Shown here: positions 42,560 through 56,199 of the stretch, piece after piece
Layout of the letters: each line of letters starts with the position of its first letter
How positions within the stretch are numbered: the first letter of the stretch is position 1
Source of the DNA: Salvia splendens
Lineage: Eukaryota; Streptophyta; Magnoliopsida; Lamiales; Lamiaceae
Reading direction: 5' to 3'
Length of the DNA stretch: 64,000 nt
NCBI RefSeq assembly: GCF_004379255.2
Contig: NC_056036.1
Span: forward strand, 43,363,576 to 43,427,575
The notes under the pieces: generated by a model
The model's input: the letters and a program-made list of their open reading frames with translations, nothing else
Databases searched by the model: none
Told to the model about the DNA's origin: nothing
Position numbers and translations under genes: made by a program

Positions 42560-44593
42560 GAAAGGTGAAATTTGAGTTATTGTTCAGATTTTGAATTTTG
42601 AATTCGATTTGTTGTCGCTCGTTGCATTTCATCCCAGCCGTTTATTGTTTATCTGTTTATGCGTAATGATTGTGTGATAAATTCGATTAGTTTCTTTCGT
42701 TGGAATTTACCTTTAATCTGATTAGTATGAAAGGGAAATGAGAAAAGCCTTGAATTATTTGGTAACACATTTCATTAGAAACAGAGCTGGCTAACATTAT
42801 CGTCTAGTATTCTCACTTATAGTTTGTATCTTCACCATTTCACCTCTTTAGAAACTAGCCAGAGAATTAGCATGCTTTTCCCTTTGCCTATTTTTAACTA
42901 CATTGCTATGTCAAACATACATATATTTATCCCGAAATTGGAAATCTATCGATGAAATAGAGTTCTTATGTATAGTATTTATCCTGCCACATTTATTCTG
43001 GTAACATGTAAGCATTTTATTTCTTTTTGAGAAAATGGAATATATGTAGAAAATGGAATATATGTAGTAAACTTAAACAAGCAGTAGGTATTGAAAATAA
43101 AGTCTTGGCTGACTTTGGAGAAGATTAGGAAGAATTGGAAACCTTGAAAGCTACCCAAGTTGCTGATATATTCAGAGGGAATGGGTTGGTAACTTCAAAG
43201 ACCATTGAAAGTTCTTGATTGAGTGAGGTGTCTAGTGAGAGATGTGTCCTCAAAACGTTTTAGTGAAAAAATTACTATTTTGTGTACATCGAGTCCTGTG
43301 TATTTAGTGTTTAGTATTGAGTTTAATAAAATACAGTAGTTACTTTTGAAAGTGTGCTCTAGTCCCAACAGTAGGTACATCAGCAGTAAACCATAGTTTT
43401 TGATAATTAAAAAGTGGATATACCTCAAACATGTAAATGATGATGAATATAATTTGAGAAGTTGAAGGATCCCCTCTTCTGAAGTTGGAAGACTTTTCCC
43501 AATCGCCATTCTCTATATTTCCTCCGGACATTTTGTTTGTCAGGGCAAATATATCAAAACACCCGAAAGAAACTAGATGGTTTAAACCATGTTTTGTGGG
43601 CTGATAGAATGTAGTTTCCTGATTCGATGTGTGATTTGTAATGCATATTGAACTACATGCTGTGTGTATCTGAACTTTGCAGTTGCCTGTGCCTAGATAA
43701 TGTGATCATCTGCACAAGGAAACATTTCTTCTAAGCTCTTTCTTACATGATGTGTATCTCTTCTTTCTGGCTCCATTGCCATAGAAAAATACTCTGTAAC
43801 TGGAGTATTTTTTTTCTAGTATAATTATTCAGCAGTTTATCGGATAAATGGATAATCATAGTAGGAAGCCCTAACTTAACCCAAAACCATGCAATTCCAC
43901 ACTTCCGTGTGAAACCGATGTGGGATCTTATCACTATCTCTTAGTTTATGATTCATAACATTTTTGGAGGCCTATTGGTTTGGAATTGTTTGATGTTCTG
44001 ATTAAGCTGTCATTGCAGGTGAGTGAGAGAGGAGGTTCTTGCTCTTGTGCTTTTCTCAAGCCGTGAAGATGCATATGTTTGATTTTATTGATTTTGAACT
44101 TTATTTATTGTTGTAGGTAGAAAGTTTCATTTATTTATTGACTCATATCTTATGAAAAAGGAATGCCTATTTCATAATTTATCCTTTTAGCATACTCTTG
44201 TTGTTTGGGAGATAGTATCTTTTGTGATGAGATTCTTTTAATAAAATTTATTGCTATAAAATACTATATTTTACAATAATACATTGCATCATAATAGTAT
44301 TATTGTTTTTAAATTGTTAAAAATAATGGAGCACTAATGTACTTTAATTTGACGCAATAAACTCACAATAATAGATAAACAAATTCAAGTAAAGAATACA
44401 ATTCTCAAAAAAATAAAAATATACATCAGCCGTCTAAAAATACTCTTATTTTTCATTTTGAGTTGTCTACTAAATTTAGTTTTTATCTACTTTTCACTTA
44501 AAACACTTTTAACTATGGAATATTTTTTATACTATCTTTTTTATTTTACTACTATTTTTGCATTAAAATCGTGCATTTTTATGGACTGAGTAG
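42560..44593. other. 3' region of CML gene and spacer
   Basis: Begins with the CML 3' UTR. A duplicated aaaatggaatatatgtag lies at about 43033-43065. No second gene recognised. Confidence 0.4.
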
Positions 44594-44849
44594 TACTCCC
44601 TCCGTCCACGAATAGGAGTCCCGTTTTTCCATTTTGGTCCGTCCACGAATAGGAGTTCCGGTTCATAATTATCATAAATGATAAAGAGCCCCCACATCCC
44701 ACTAACTCATTCCACTCACATATCATTTAAAACTAATATATACAAGTGAGACCTCTATTCCACTAACTTTCTTCCATTCACTTTTTTTAACATTTCTTAA
44801 AACCCGTGTCGGATAGAAATGAGACTCTTATTCGTGGACGGAGGGAATT
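44594..44849. mobile_element. Stowaway-like MITE
   Basis: Left end tactccctccgtccacgaat and right end attcgtggacggagggaatta are clear inverted repeats. The phrase gtccacgaataggagt is repeated inside at about 44640. Confidence 0.85.
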
Positions 44850-45207
44850 AACTATAGAATTTTTTTATAATATCTTTTTTATTTTACTAATTTTGCATTA
44901 GTATGGATTGAGGTAGTATGTGTGAAAACACTGAAAGTCGTGTGTAGAGTAACACAAAAAAGTGAATTACTGAATCTCATGGAACTAGTCATAAGGTCAA
45001 TGCAATACTTATATTTTCAAAGGAATAATATGCTGCATATGTTACGTGAGTATTACTCTCATTTGCCGCACGTTTAGCGTTGTTCATTTCAATTTTATAT
45101 TTAATTTGATTCTAATAAATAAAAAAAAGTATTGAAATTTTTAATTTCACAATATTTATAAAATAAAAGTTCAATTTGCTCATTAAATTATAACTAGTAA
45201 GTATACA
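44850..45207. other. Spacer
   Basis: AT-rich, nothing recognised before the RPS13 promoter. Confidence 0.4.
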
Positions 45208-45269
45208 AGCCCATTTAACATTAAAAAGCCCAACAAAATTTGCATATCAATAATAAGTGCGCCGGCCCA
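45208..45269 (+). promoter_or_regulatory. Site II-type motifs upstream of RPS13
   Basis: AGCCCA at 45208-45213 and 45227-45232 and GGCCCA at 45264-45269 are TGGGCY boxes in reverse, a hallmark of plant ribosomal protein promoters. They lie 147-208 bp upstream of the ATG. Confidence 0.6.
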
Positions 45270-45415
45270 ATATAATTTCTGAATTGTCTTCATAAGCATA
45301 TTAAAACCCAAATCTTCATCCTCAATGCTCTAGTATTACTGTGGAGCTAGGGTTCGTAGCCTTCAAATTGGATATTGAACAAATTTCATCCGATTGAACA
45401 CACAGCTGCTGCGCC

Positions 45416-46849
<1,434 letters not shown>

Positions 46850-47940
46850 GCTGAGAAGCCCTGATGAGTCAACAATGGGAAAAACCATTTTGTATTTTGG
46901 CAAAGTGAATTGTTGATTTGGAATTTTGTTCTTTTTATTGGACAGTTTTATTCATTGTTGAAACTCAATTCTTCTTTGTTTCGTTAATGTTTGGTTCCTC
47001 CTATAACCATTTTGTCAGGTTTATTGATGAGTGTATTACTATATCTTACTACTAAAAACATCATAATCTCATAAATCGTAATCGTTGTTATTTCCTTTTG
47101 GTATATAGTTACAGCTACACAAAATTTTTGAAAACTGCATTGAAATTTTACTCCAGTTATATGGACAAGTTATGTACTCCTATATAATCAGGCTATACAA
47201 CATATAATAATGAAAAGAGGTTATTATGTTTTTTCCTATCGATTTAATCGGTCTAAAATTGAATTTTTGTTAAATTTGATTTGGTGTCGAAACTAATGCT
47301 TACTACTAATTCTTTACGATATTATTTCAATATCTAGGAATTAACAAATGAAATTTCCAAAACCATATAACTCTTCCCCGCCATTTCAAGTTGATGAAAT
47401 AAGAATTTGACATTGGCATTAACAAGATGAGTTGATCTTGAATTAGCTCAGTTTGATATATTAAGGGATAGAGTGACAAAGAACTAAGACATCTAACTTT
47501 CCAAAGATAGTACATTTTAAGCGATTTAGGGTAATTAAAGCTATTTGCAATCATTGACAATATTTGGAAGGGTCCAATGAGTGAACTCAAATCGTTCATC
47601 GTAGGAAAGCGAGCTAGACTAGGGACCATGAGCCAGCTGCGGAGTGGTCTAGCCCGCATGAAATTAACCAATTTGAGAGTATCACATGACACCGATCGTT
47701 TATGAGCTGATATGAAAAACTGATATGACATGTGAATAATATATAACTTGTACGTATTTGTGGTCTATGGTGTGACTGCTCTAATGGCTGTTTTTTTTCT
47801 TACCATTACTAATAAATTACTAATAGAAAATTAATCATTACTAATCAATTATTAATTGAAAAAAAACCATTACTAACATTTTTTGCAAATCTGATTTTAT
47901 CGGGCTTTTTTATAAATAAACCAAATAGCAGGGTAGCAAA
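46850..47940. other. Spacer between RPS13 and RPS20
   Basis: 3' UTR of RPS13 first. The minus-strand frame at 47731-47327 is discussed separately. The rest is AT-rich. Confidence 0.4.
47327..47731 (-). pseudogene. Possible NLR leucine-rich-repeat relic
   Basis: A minus-strand frame of 134 codons with AHKRSVSCDTLKLVNFMRAR, LRSWLMVP and LKMYYLW. It loosely resembles the start of the LRR region of plant CC-NLRs, but repeats are not regular and no NB-ARC domain is nearby. This is a weak resemblance; chance is possible. Confidence 0.25.
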
Positions 47941-47965
47941 TGCAAATAGCCAAAATATGAAAACA

Positions 47966-47973
47966 AAACCCTA
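47966..47973 (+). promoter_or_regulatory. Telo-box AAACCCTA upstream of RPS20
   Basis: AAACCCTA just before the presumed transcription start of RPS20. Telo-boxes are frequent in plant ribosomal protein promoters. Confidence 0.45.
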
Positions 47974-48203
47974 GCTTAGCCGCTTGGTTTAAAATCACAA
48001 TCACAATTCAGCTGCATTCTTATTTCGTCGAACTTCTCAGCTCCGCCGCCGCACTCCTCTTTTCGCCACCGGTAAACTCAAAGCGAAAATTGTATTTCGC
48101 AATCGGCTCTTTAGTTAATGCTATTAATTATGCGAATATGAAAATTTGTTTGCTGATTGATTGACTGTACTATTCCGTGTGTATGCTCGGGCCAGACGAA
48201 ACA

Positions 48204-49853
<1,650 letters not shown>

Positions 49854-50369
49854 ATGATCTGCATGCCGCGTTGCTGTATTTCTGCTGTTGTTAGTTAAGT
49901 TTAAAACTTGTTTATTAAATGACCTTTTAGATGTTTGGAATTCGAATGTAAGAGTATTTCTGAACCAAAGAATTTTGAGTTTTGTAGCAAGGCTTTTTGT
50001 AGGTATTTCTTTTATTTATACTGGGATACTATTTCTTTTAGTTGTTGCTAATTTGCATGTTTCACTTGCTTTAAAAGGTTTTGGTTCTTTAATAATAGAA
50101 AAATACAAATGACTTTATTTTAATGCTTGTTATATAATGGCAGATTTAGGAAATTGAACTCAGTGTGTGACAATACCTAATGGCTATTCACTGTCAAAAA
50201 AGCTCGATTACCACTTAGCAAATTCTTAGCTAATATTGCTGAGCAACGATGATGCTTGATGGTATCGTCGTGCTACCAACTTATGGGAGAAACAACGAGC
50301 ACTTCATCACAATTCTATCAATAAATATAGTTTAAAAGAAGGGAATGTCTCCATAAACCAGAAAAAACA

Positions 50370-50702
50370 ATGGCTGCTCCCACCACTCTCACTCATCACA
50401 ATCCCCTCTCATCAGAAGCTCATGCAGAGCACCACATACCCCGCCGGCCGTCTGCGAGAAATCCCTCTCAAGAGCTAGTGAGCGGGCCGCCATCAAGGAC
50501 TGCCTGCCTGGAGGAGACCAGCGACAGCGTCAATCGGCTGAGCGAGCTCAAGAACATAGGCCCGGAGTTCGTGTGGCACTTGAGTCATGAGCAACTTGCA
50601 GGTGTGGGTCAGCACGGCCATGACGGATGCCTCGACTTGCTCGGATGGCTTCTCTGGCCAGGTCAAGAACTCGGTTCGCGCGCTCGCTCTATGCAATAGG
50701 TA
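50370..50702 (+). pseudogene. Pectin methylesterase inhibitor (PMEI-like), frameshifted
   Basis: Three successive frames on the plus strand give pieces of one PMEI-type protein. First comes a Cys-containing N-terminal part ending VCEKSLSRASERAAIKDCL, then LEETSDSVNRLSELKNIGPE, then NLQVWVSTAMTDASTCSDGF and a C-terminal NSVRALALCN. Intact family members have four conserved Cys and a signal peptide; no signal peptide is visible here. Frame changes occur near 50507 and 50588. PMEI/21 kDa proteins act in the cell wall on pectin methylesterase. This copy is broken. Confidence 0.7.
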
Positions 50703-52049
50703 TGCAGACAAGTATTGTAGTACGAGTATTAGTTAAGCCACTTCATGGGTCTTACCAATTAAGACGTGTTTCATTGTTTTCTTTAGTCTATGATATAATG
50801 TGGTAGTGTCACCCAACTTTTGTAATACAATTGAATTATATTGATATGTGAAATTGATTGCTCTTTATATTTTTATCAAAACTTGTTTGCCTAATGAATA
50901 TATGAAGAAGAATAATAGTACTTCCTCCATTTTGCAATTATAGGAACTTCTGAAAAGACATGATTTTAATGTAAAATTGAGATTAAAGTAAGAAAAATAT
51001 AAAATTAAAAAGCGTGTTATTTGGAAATCAGTCCCATCTCAATATTAGAGCAAAGGATATTTTCTATTTCCAAGAATCAGACCAAAAAGAAAAAAGGAAA
51101 AGAGTTTCTAATAGACGAAGGTATGTTTTTTTTTTTTACTTTTTGAAGGAAAATTTCCAATAATGAAAATCTGTTAGAGGTGATTATCCCTAGCTATATT
51201 ACATTAAAACTGCAAAAGGTCGAAACAAAAATACATTAAGAAATGATCAATTGATGATAATTGAGGATAGGTTGAGCCTAATAATGAAATTTAATATGTA
51301 TTTTTTTTCTCTTTAATGATCCTATATTTGTAATAAATACATATATACATAAAGTAATTAAAGATATAAGTATATCACATGATGAGATTATTCAAAATTT
51401 ATTTAAACTTGGTGATTTATTTAGCAAAGCATTATTGGACTACGTTGTTTTGTCCACATAAATATTCTGGTTGACATATTTGTATCGATTTTGCCCAAGT
51501 TAAAAAATATGGGATGATTATAATTTTTTCAAACTTGGCGATTTACTATTTTTGAAAAGTATAAGACCCATCATAATTTAACAAAACTTCGTGATTTATT
51601 GAACAATTTATCCTTCAATAAAAACCATATATGACAAAATCAAATAAATAGATCCTATATAGGGTAAGTTTTGATTAAAGATCTCTAGATTGACAAATTT
51701 AAAAAATAAAAGGAATGACGGAAACATTAAATTTTTATAAGATTATTATTTGAATTGGAATTTACATGTTGGATACAGAGACGCTAGTGATAAATTTTTA
51801 TTTTCCTTATGTTTATGATTTATTTCCATGATCTTTATTTTACTTAATTATATATATTTAAGATTTATTTCCATGTTGTTAGGATTCTACTTAATTTAAA
51901 TGTAGGGTTATAGTATAAATATGTACTAGTCCTTTCGTAAACTAGTATTTTCCCAACTCTCAGTTTCAATCCCTAATTCCTATACTTGATAAACCCTGAA
52001 CTGATTTAATTTCCTCTCGTTTGATACTTATTTATCTATTTGCGTTATA
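50703..52049. other. AT-rich spacer
   Basis: One end of a possible Stowaway element (agtacttcctccattttgca at about 50918) without a convincing partner. Otherwise nothing. Confidence 0.4.
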
Positions 52050-53147
52050 ATGAAGGAGCAAGATTTGTATCTATCCCAAGAAATATGGGTAGAGATTCTG
52101 GGCAGACTTCCTATCAGAAGCATTGCGAGGTACAAATGTGTTTGTAAATTATGGCGCAATCTCATCCAATCGTATCCAAAATCAGGTATGGCCTTCCTTC
52201 ATCATGACCATATTGGGTATACAGTTTGTGATGAGGCCTATCAGCCCCTTGTCCGATTCCGCTTGCCATCTCCGCGTGAAATTCTTGGCTACCATCGTCT
52301 TATAATTGATTCAGTTAATGGTTTGCTTTTGTTATGGGATGGATTAGATGATCATCATAATACTCTTTTCATAGTCAATCCAATTACTTGTGAATATGTT
52401 GAGCTTCCTCCTCAGCCACAGAAATGCCTATTTGGATTTGGAGTAAGCAAATGAAGCGGCCAATATAAGATTTTATGTGTCGATGAATCTAGGTCCTGTT
52501 ACCTGTATACGTTAGGAGGAGTCTTGTGGAGAAGTATCCAAGCAGCAACAACTAGATTGCCTGACAAATCAGGCTTGTCCGAAAACTTCCAAACTCGACT
52601 TTGGCTTGATTATATTTTATTTTTTAATGGAAATCTTCATTGGTTTGCAACTGATTCCGAGGGTAATTTTGTGATTTGTTGCTTTGATCTGGAAACCGAG
52701 GTGTTTACCAGTTTTTCCCCTCCCCCTCGCCAACATGGATATTCCATTGATACATATGGTGCACAACGACTATGTGTTTTGAATGATCAGCTATGGTCAT
52801 ACGGTAAAACAAATCATGGAGAGCATATTGATATTTGGAAGATGAACAAGTATGAAGATTCAAATTCTTGGATGAGAGAATATACGATTGCCAAAATACC
52901 AGCTGCTGATCGACCAGGATTATCACATATTATTCTCCCGCTCAAAGTTTTCGTCAATGGTGACTTGTTGTTCGCTATTAAGGATCAACTACTTATCTAC
53001 TCCAAAGCCACTCAAGTTCTGCTCCCACATGCCCCTCTTCAGCGATCTCACTATAAGAGTTTGCATAGCACATTTCATTATACCCCAAGTTTTCTTTCTC
53101 TCAAAACCATGGGAATTAACAATGTTCACTCATTAATTATTTACTAG
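52050..53147 (+). pseudogene. F-box protein gene with one premature stop
   Basis: One frame is open from ATG 52050 to stop 53147 except for a single TGA at 52452-52454. An F-box lies at residues 6-46 (LYLSQEIWVEILGRLPIRSI, YKCVCKLWRNLI). F-box-associated repeats follow: LLWDGLDDHHNTLFIVNP before the stop, and after it WLDYILFFNGNLHWFATDSE, FVICCFDLETEVF and YGAQRLCVLNDQLW. The join GVSK-stop-SGQYKI falls in the conserved GFGVSxxSGQYK segment, so the stop replaces a sense codon. Intact family members act as substrate receptors of SCF ubiquitin ligases. It may be a young pseudogene or an allele; the first part could still give an F-box-only protein. Confidence 0.8.
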
Positions 53148-53883
53148 GAAGAACATTAAATTTTGTAGTACTCTACTCCCTATTTTTCGCTCACAATGTG
53201 AACATATAATTTTGTACATTTAGTAATTTATCTACTTTTGGAGGTTCGGCAAACTTACGTATATAATAACATCTTCCTCAATATTTTCGATAGCAATAGG
53301 TAAGAAATTGAAGAAAACGTGAATATAAGATACTGATATTCTTTATAGCAGATTAGTTTGGCAGATTTGTCAAAGTTAATATAGGGAGTAAAATTAAGTG
53401 ATTGATAACGAAGTGGTTTGTGAAGCTATATGTTAATGTAAGATTTCATGTTATGACCACATTTAGTCATTTGTTCGAATTTCGGTCATATGTATACATA
53501 ACATGAAAAATAAGGCGTGCCATGGAATGAGATCCCGTCCGTGTGTTTAAATGTATATATGAAGTAAGAGCATTCACAATAGCGGCGACTATTGCGTGGA
53601 ATCCGCCGATCACGATCAGCGCCACGCAAGTCCTATTAGAGAGGTACATGATAAGAAAAGACGCTATAAACTTTGATAGTCTTTCACCTAATAAAATACT
53701 AAAATGTATTACAATTGCATACCTCGTGTTCTGCCTATTTTGAAATAGCAGTATTTCATATTGACTTACCAAAAGCTGCACTAGCTAATTGCACGTATCT
53801 ACTGTAACGGATTCCATCTTGGGAGATTCGTGGAGTGGCACAAATAACATCAAACTCCAAAATTGGTCCCTTACATTTGCCTT
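53148..53883. other. Spacer
   Basis: A gagcattcacaatagcggc at about 53569 resembles one end of a Harbinger-type MITE, with no partner seen. No gene. Confidence 0.35.
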
Positions 53884-54202
53884 AAAAAAACTTTTCACTC
53901 CTATACAATAAGTTTGTTATCTTTTGGTCCCTAACAAATATATTTTGGTCTAAAGTTAACAATTTTGTTAAAAACTTAATGATCAAACGTGTTTTGACCA
54001 AATAAGTGACTTAATTTTGAATCTAATTAAACTAATTAGGTTAACCAGATCAATATATTTAGATTCAAAATTAAGTCACAAATTTGGTCAAAATATGTTT
54101 CACTATTAAATTTTTAACGGAATAATTAACTTTGGAACAAATCATATTGTTTGGGACCAAAAATTAACAAATTTAATGTAGAGGACTAAATAGTTTTTTA
54201 GG
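53884..54202. mobile_element. Foldback MITE with long inverted arms
   Basis: Two arms of about 140 bp (53884-54030 and 54056-54202) are imperfect reverse complements. The left arm contains tttgttatcttttggtccct and tgacttaattttgaatctaa; the right arm contains ttagattcaaaattaagtca and gggaccaaaaattaacaaa. The loop is about 25 bp. Confidence 0.75.
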
Positions 54203-54740
54203 ACAAATATAAAAGACCAATTGTGGACTTTAGTAATATTAAAGAGTGTATAGTTGCCAAATGAAAGCCAAAGTCAAGCCAATAACACCCCATGCACCGT
54301 AAAATTACAAGAGTTAATCAATTAAATCATATACTAAATATAATATAGGATTGTATTTAATGTCGAATTTAAAATCCGAACTGCAAATGACTTTATTTTT
54401 AGATCGTTTTATGGACTTCATTATTAGATTGTTTTACTTCAATTGCAGAAAGAAAGAGTGAACTAAAATGATTTTAAAATAAATTGTATTTTTGTTTAGT
54501 GGTTATTTAATTTACCAACCAAGAATGGTGAAAGCAAAGAGCTTGAATCCCATTCCGGAGCACAAAGCGTGATTAATTAGTTGAGATGAGATTAAGAGTT
54601 ACGAGGCTTGCAATTAATTAAGAGCCAGCTGGCTGTTTCCCTCCATTTTTAAAACTATATAATGTGTTCAAACCTCTTCTCCGATTAAGCTCTGCACACG
54701 ATTGAAGAGAAAATCCAAATCATCACACCAAATCATCACC
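54203..54740. other. Spacer and promoter region of the minisatellite gene
   Basis: AT-rich; probable 5' UTR from about 54690 (ctctgcacacgattgaagag). A TATA-like ctatataatg lies at 54655-54664. Confidence 0.35.
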
Positions 54741-56199
54741 ATGACCGGGTGAGTTTTTAGATGCAGAGCTTCTATTGCATTCGTTTACATGAATGCTCCA
54801 ATTTAATGTTGAATTTGGGTGAATTTTTAGATGCAGAGCTTCTATTGCATTCGTTTACATGAATACTCCAATTTAATGTTGAACTTGGGTGAACTTTTAA
54901 GATGCAGAGCTTCTATTGCTTCGTTTACATGAATACTCCAATTTAATGTTGAATTTGGGTGAGTTTTTAGATACAGAGCATCTATTGCTTCGTTTACGTG
55001 AATACTTGAATTTAATGTTGAATTTCTATTGGTACTCTGATCGATCGCGGTGAATCTTAATTTTAGATTGGAAGCGGTTCTATTAGGTTTTTTCGTTTTA
55101 GATTATATAACTCCAATTATGATTTGCGTGAATCTGAGGTTCTATTAGTGCGGTAGCTTCGGAAGTTAAATTCATTAGGAGGTTCTAATCGATCGCGTTT
55201 ACGTTTACCTGAATCTTATAAATTATGATCTGTTTAATTACAGTCGATGTTAATACGCGAATCTTATAAATTATGATTTGTTTAGTTACAGTCGATGTTA
55301 ATACGTGAATCTTATAGATTATGATCTGTTTAATTACAGTCGATGTTAATGGGATTAGGAGGCTCTGAATTACTTGTTGAATAGCAGGAGAGAGATTCGC
55401 TTATTTCTGAATTATGTGAATTAACATGCAGGAAAGAAGACACTGTTGCGCCGCCTGCATTGGTGCCTCCGGAAGCTGCGCCGCCTGCTTTGGTGCCTCA
55501 GGTAGCTGCGCCGCCTGCGTTGGTGCCTCCGGAAGCTGCGCCGCCTGCTTTGGTGCCTCAGGTAGCTGTGCCGCCTGCTTTGGTGCCTCAGGTAGCTGCG
55601 CCGCCTGCGTTGGTGCCACCAGCCGCCCTGGTGCCACCGGCTGCCCTGGTGCCACTGGTGGCACCGCCTGCGTTGGTGCCACCAGCCGCCCTGGTTGCAC
55701 CGGCGTACGAGACCACTCTCCTACCGCCGCTGCCGGGCTCGGGAGCGGGACTATATTTCACAGGTGCTGAGGTTGACGACATCATGGGAGAGAGCGACAC
55801 TTGTGTCATGAGTATCAATCGTGTGCTGTATCCAATTCAATTGGTGCTGTCCGAGCTTGCCGAAGGGGCGCTCTCCAGTGATGAAGTGTATAAAGTGCAT
55901 GGATCACAGGAGATGTGGAATGCCTTCACTCAACCATGCTTGAACAAGCTGGATACTGAGGAAGCAGATGGGGTCTTTTCTTGTAGGTAAGTGCTATCCA
56001 ATTCGAAACTGAATAATCCCAATTCGAAACTTTTGGTTACATAATGTTTTGGTGATCTTGATGACATTTGTCAATTTATCCGAAATGCATCATTACTTCA
56101 TCATCTTAATTACGCACGTGTTTTAAGTGTTTAGCAATATTTAAATCACAAAAGCCACCTTGTAGTATTTTTTTAAATAATTGCAGAAGCTATACATGA
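54741..56199 (+). CDS. Unrecognised small protein with Pro/Ala/Val minisatellite
   Basis: Predicted exons 54741-54748, 55431-55988 and 56187-56199, GT-AG, phases consistent, 192 residues. The start atgaccgg|gtgagt is short; exon 2 then opens KEDTV. About 85 residues follow of an approximately 12-residue repeat, PPALVPPEAA/PPALVPQVAA. After this comes a unique part with GLYFTGAEVDDIMGESD, INRVLYPIQLVLSELAEGAL and EVYKVHGSQEMWNAFTQPCL that looks globular and acidic. No signal peptide or membrane segment. I do not recognise the family. The donor after 55988 is gtaagt; the third exon adds only SYT and a stop. Confidence is in the open frame and splice sites, not in a function. Confidence 0.6.
54748..55020 (+). 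repeat. Four-copy tandem repeat in intron 1 containing the splice donor
   Basis: Units of about 70-73 bp starting gggtgagtttttagatgcag, with ttctattgc and gtttacatgaatactccaat. Copies 1 and 4 keep ggtgagtt, copies 2 and 3 read ggtgaatt and ggtgaact. Confidence 0.8.
55200..55350 (+). repeat. Three-copy tandem repeat of about 58 bp in intron 1
   Basis: Units contain gaatcttataaattatgat, ctgtttaattacag and tcgatgttaata. They lie 80 to 230 bp upstream of the exon 2 acceptor; each includes ttacag, a possible decoy acceptor. Confidence 0.75.
55448..55700 (+). repeat. 36-bp coding minisatellite
   Basis: Seven or so units of gcgccgcctgctttggtgcc followed by tcaggtagct or tccggaagct, then shorter ccagccgccctggtgccacc units. 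All are in frame in the plus-strand gene. Confidence 0.85.

Noticed and set aside
43195..43934. Minus-strand frames between CML13/14 and the next MITE
   Set aside because: No start context, no splice support and no recognisable motifs.
55401..55818. Other frames through the 36-bp minisatellite (Cys/Ala/Ser- or Gly/Thr-rich)
   Set aside because: A repeat whose unit is a multiple of three opens several frames; only the Pro/Ala/Val frame joins cleanly to exon 1 and to a unique domain.
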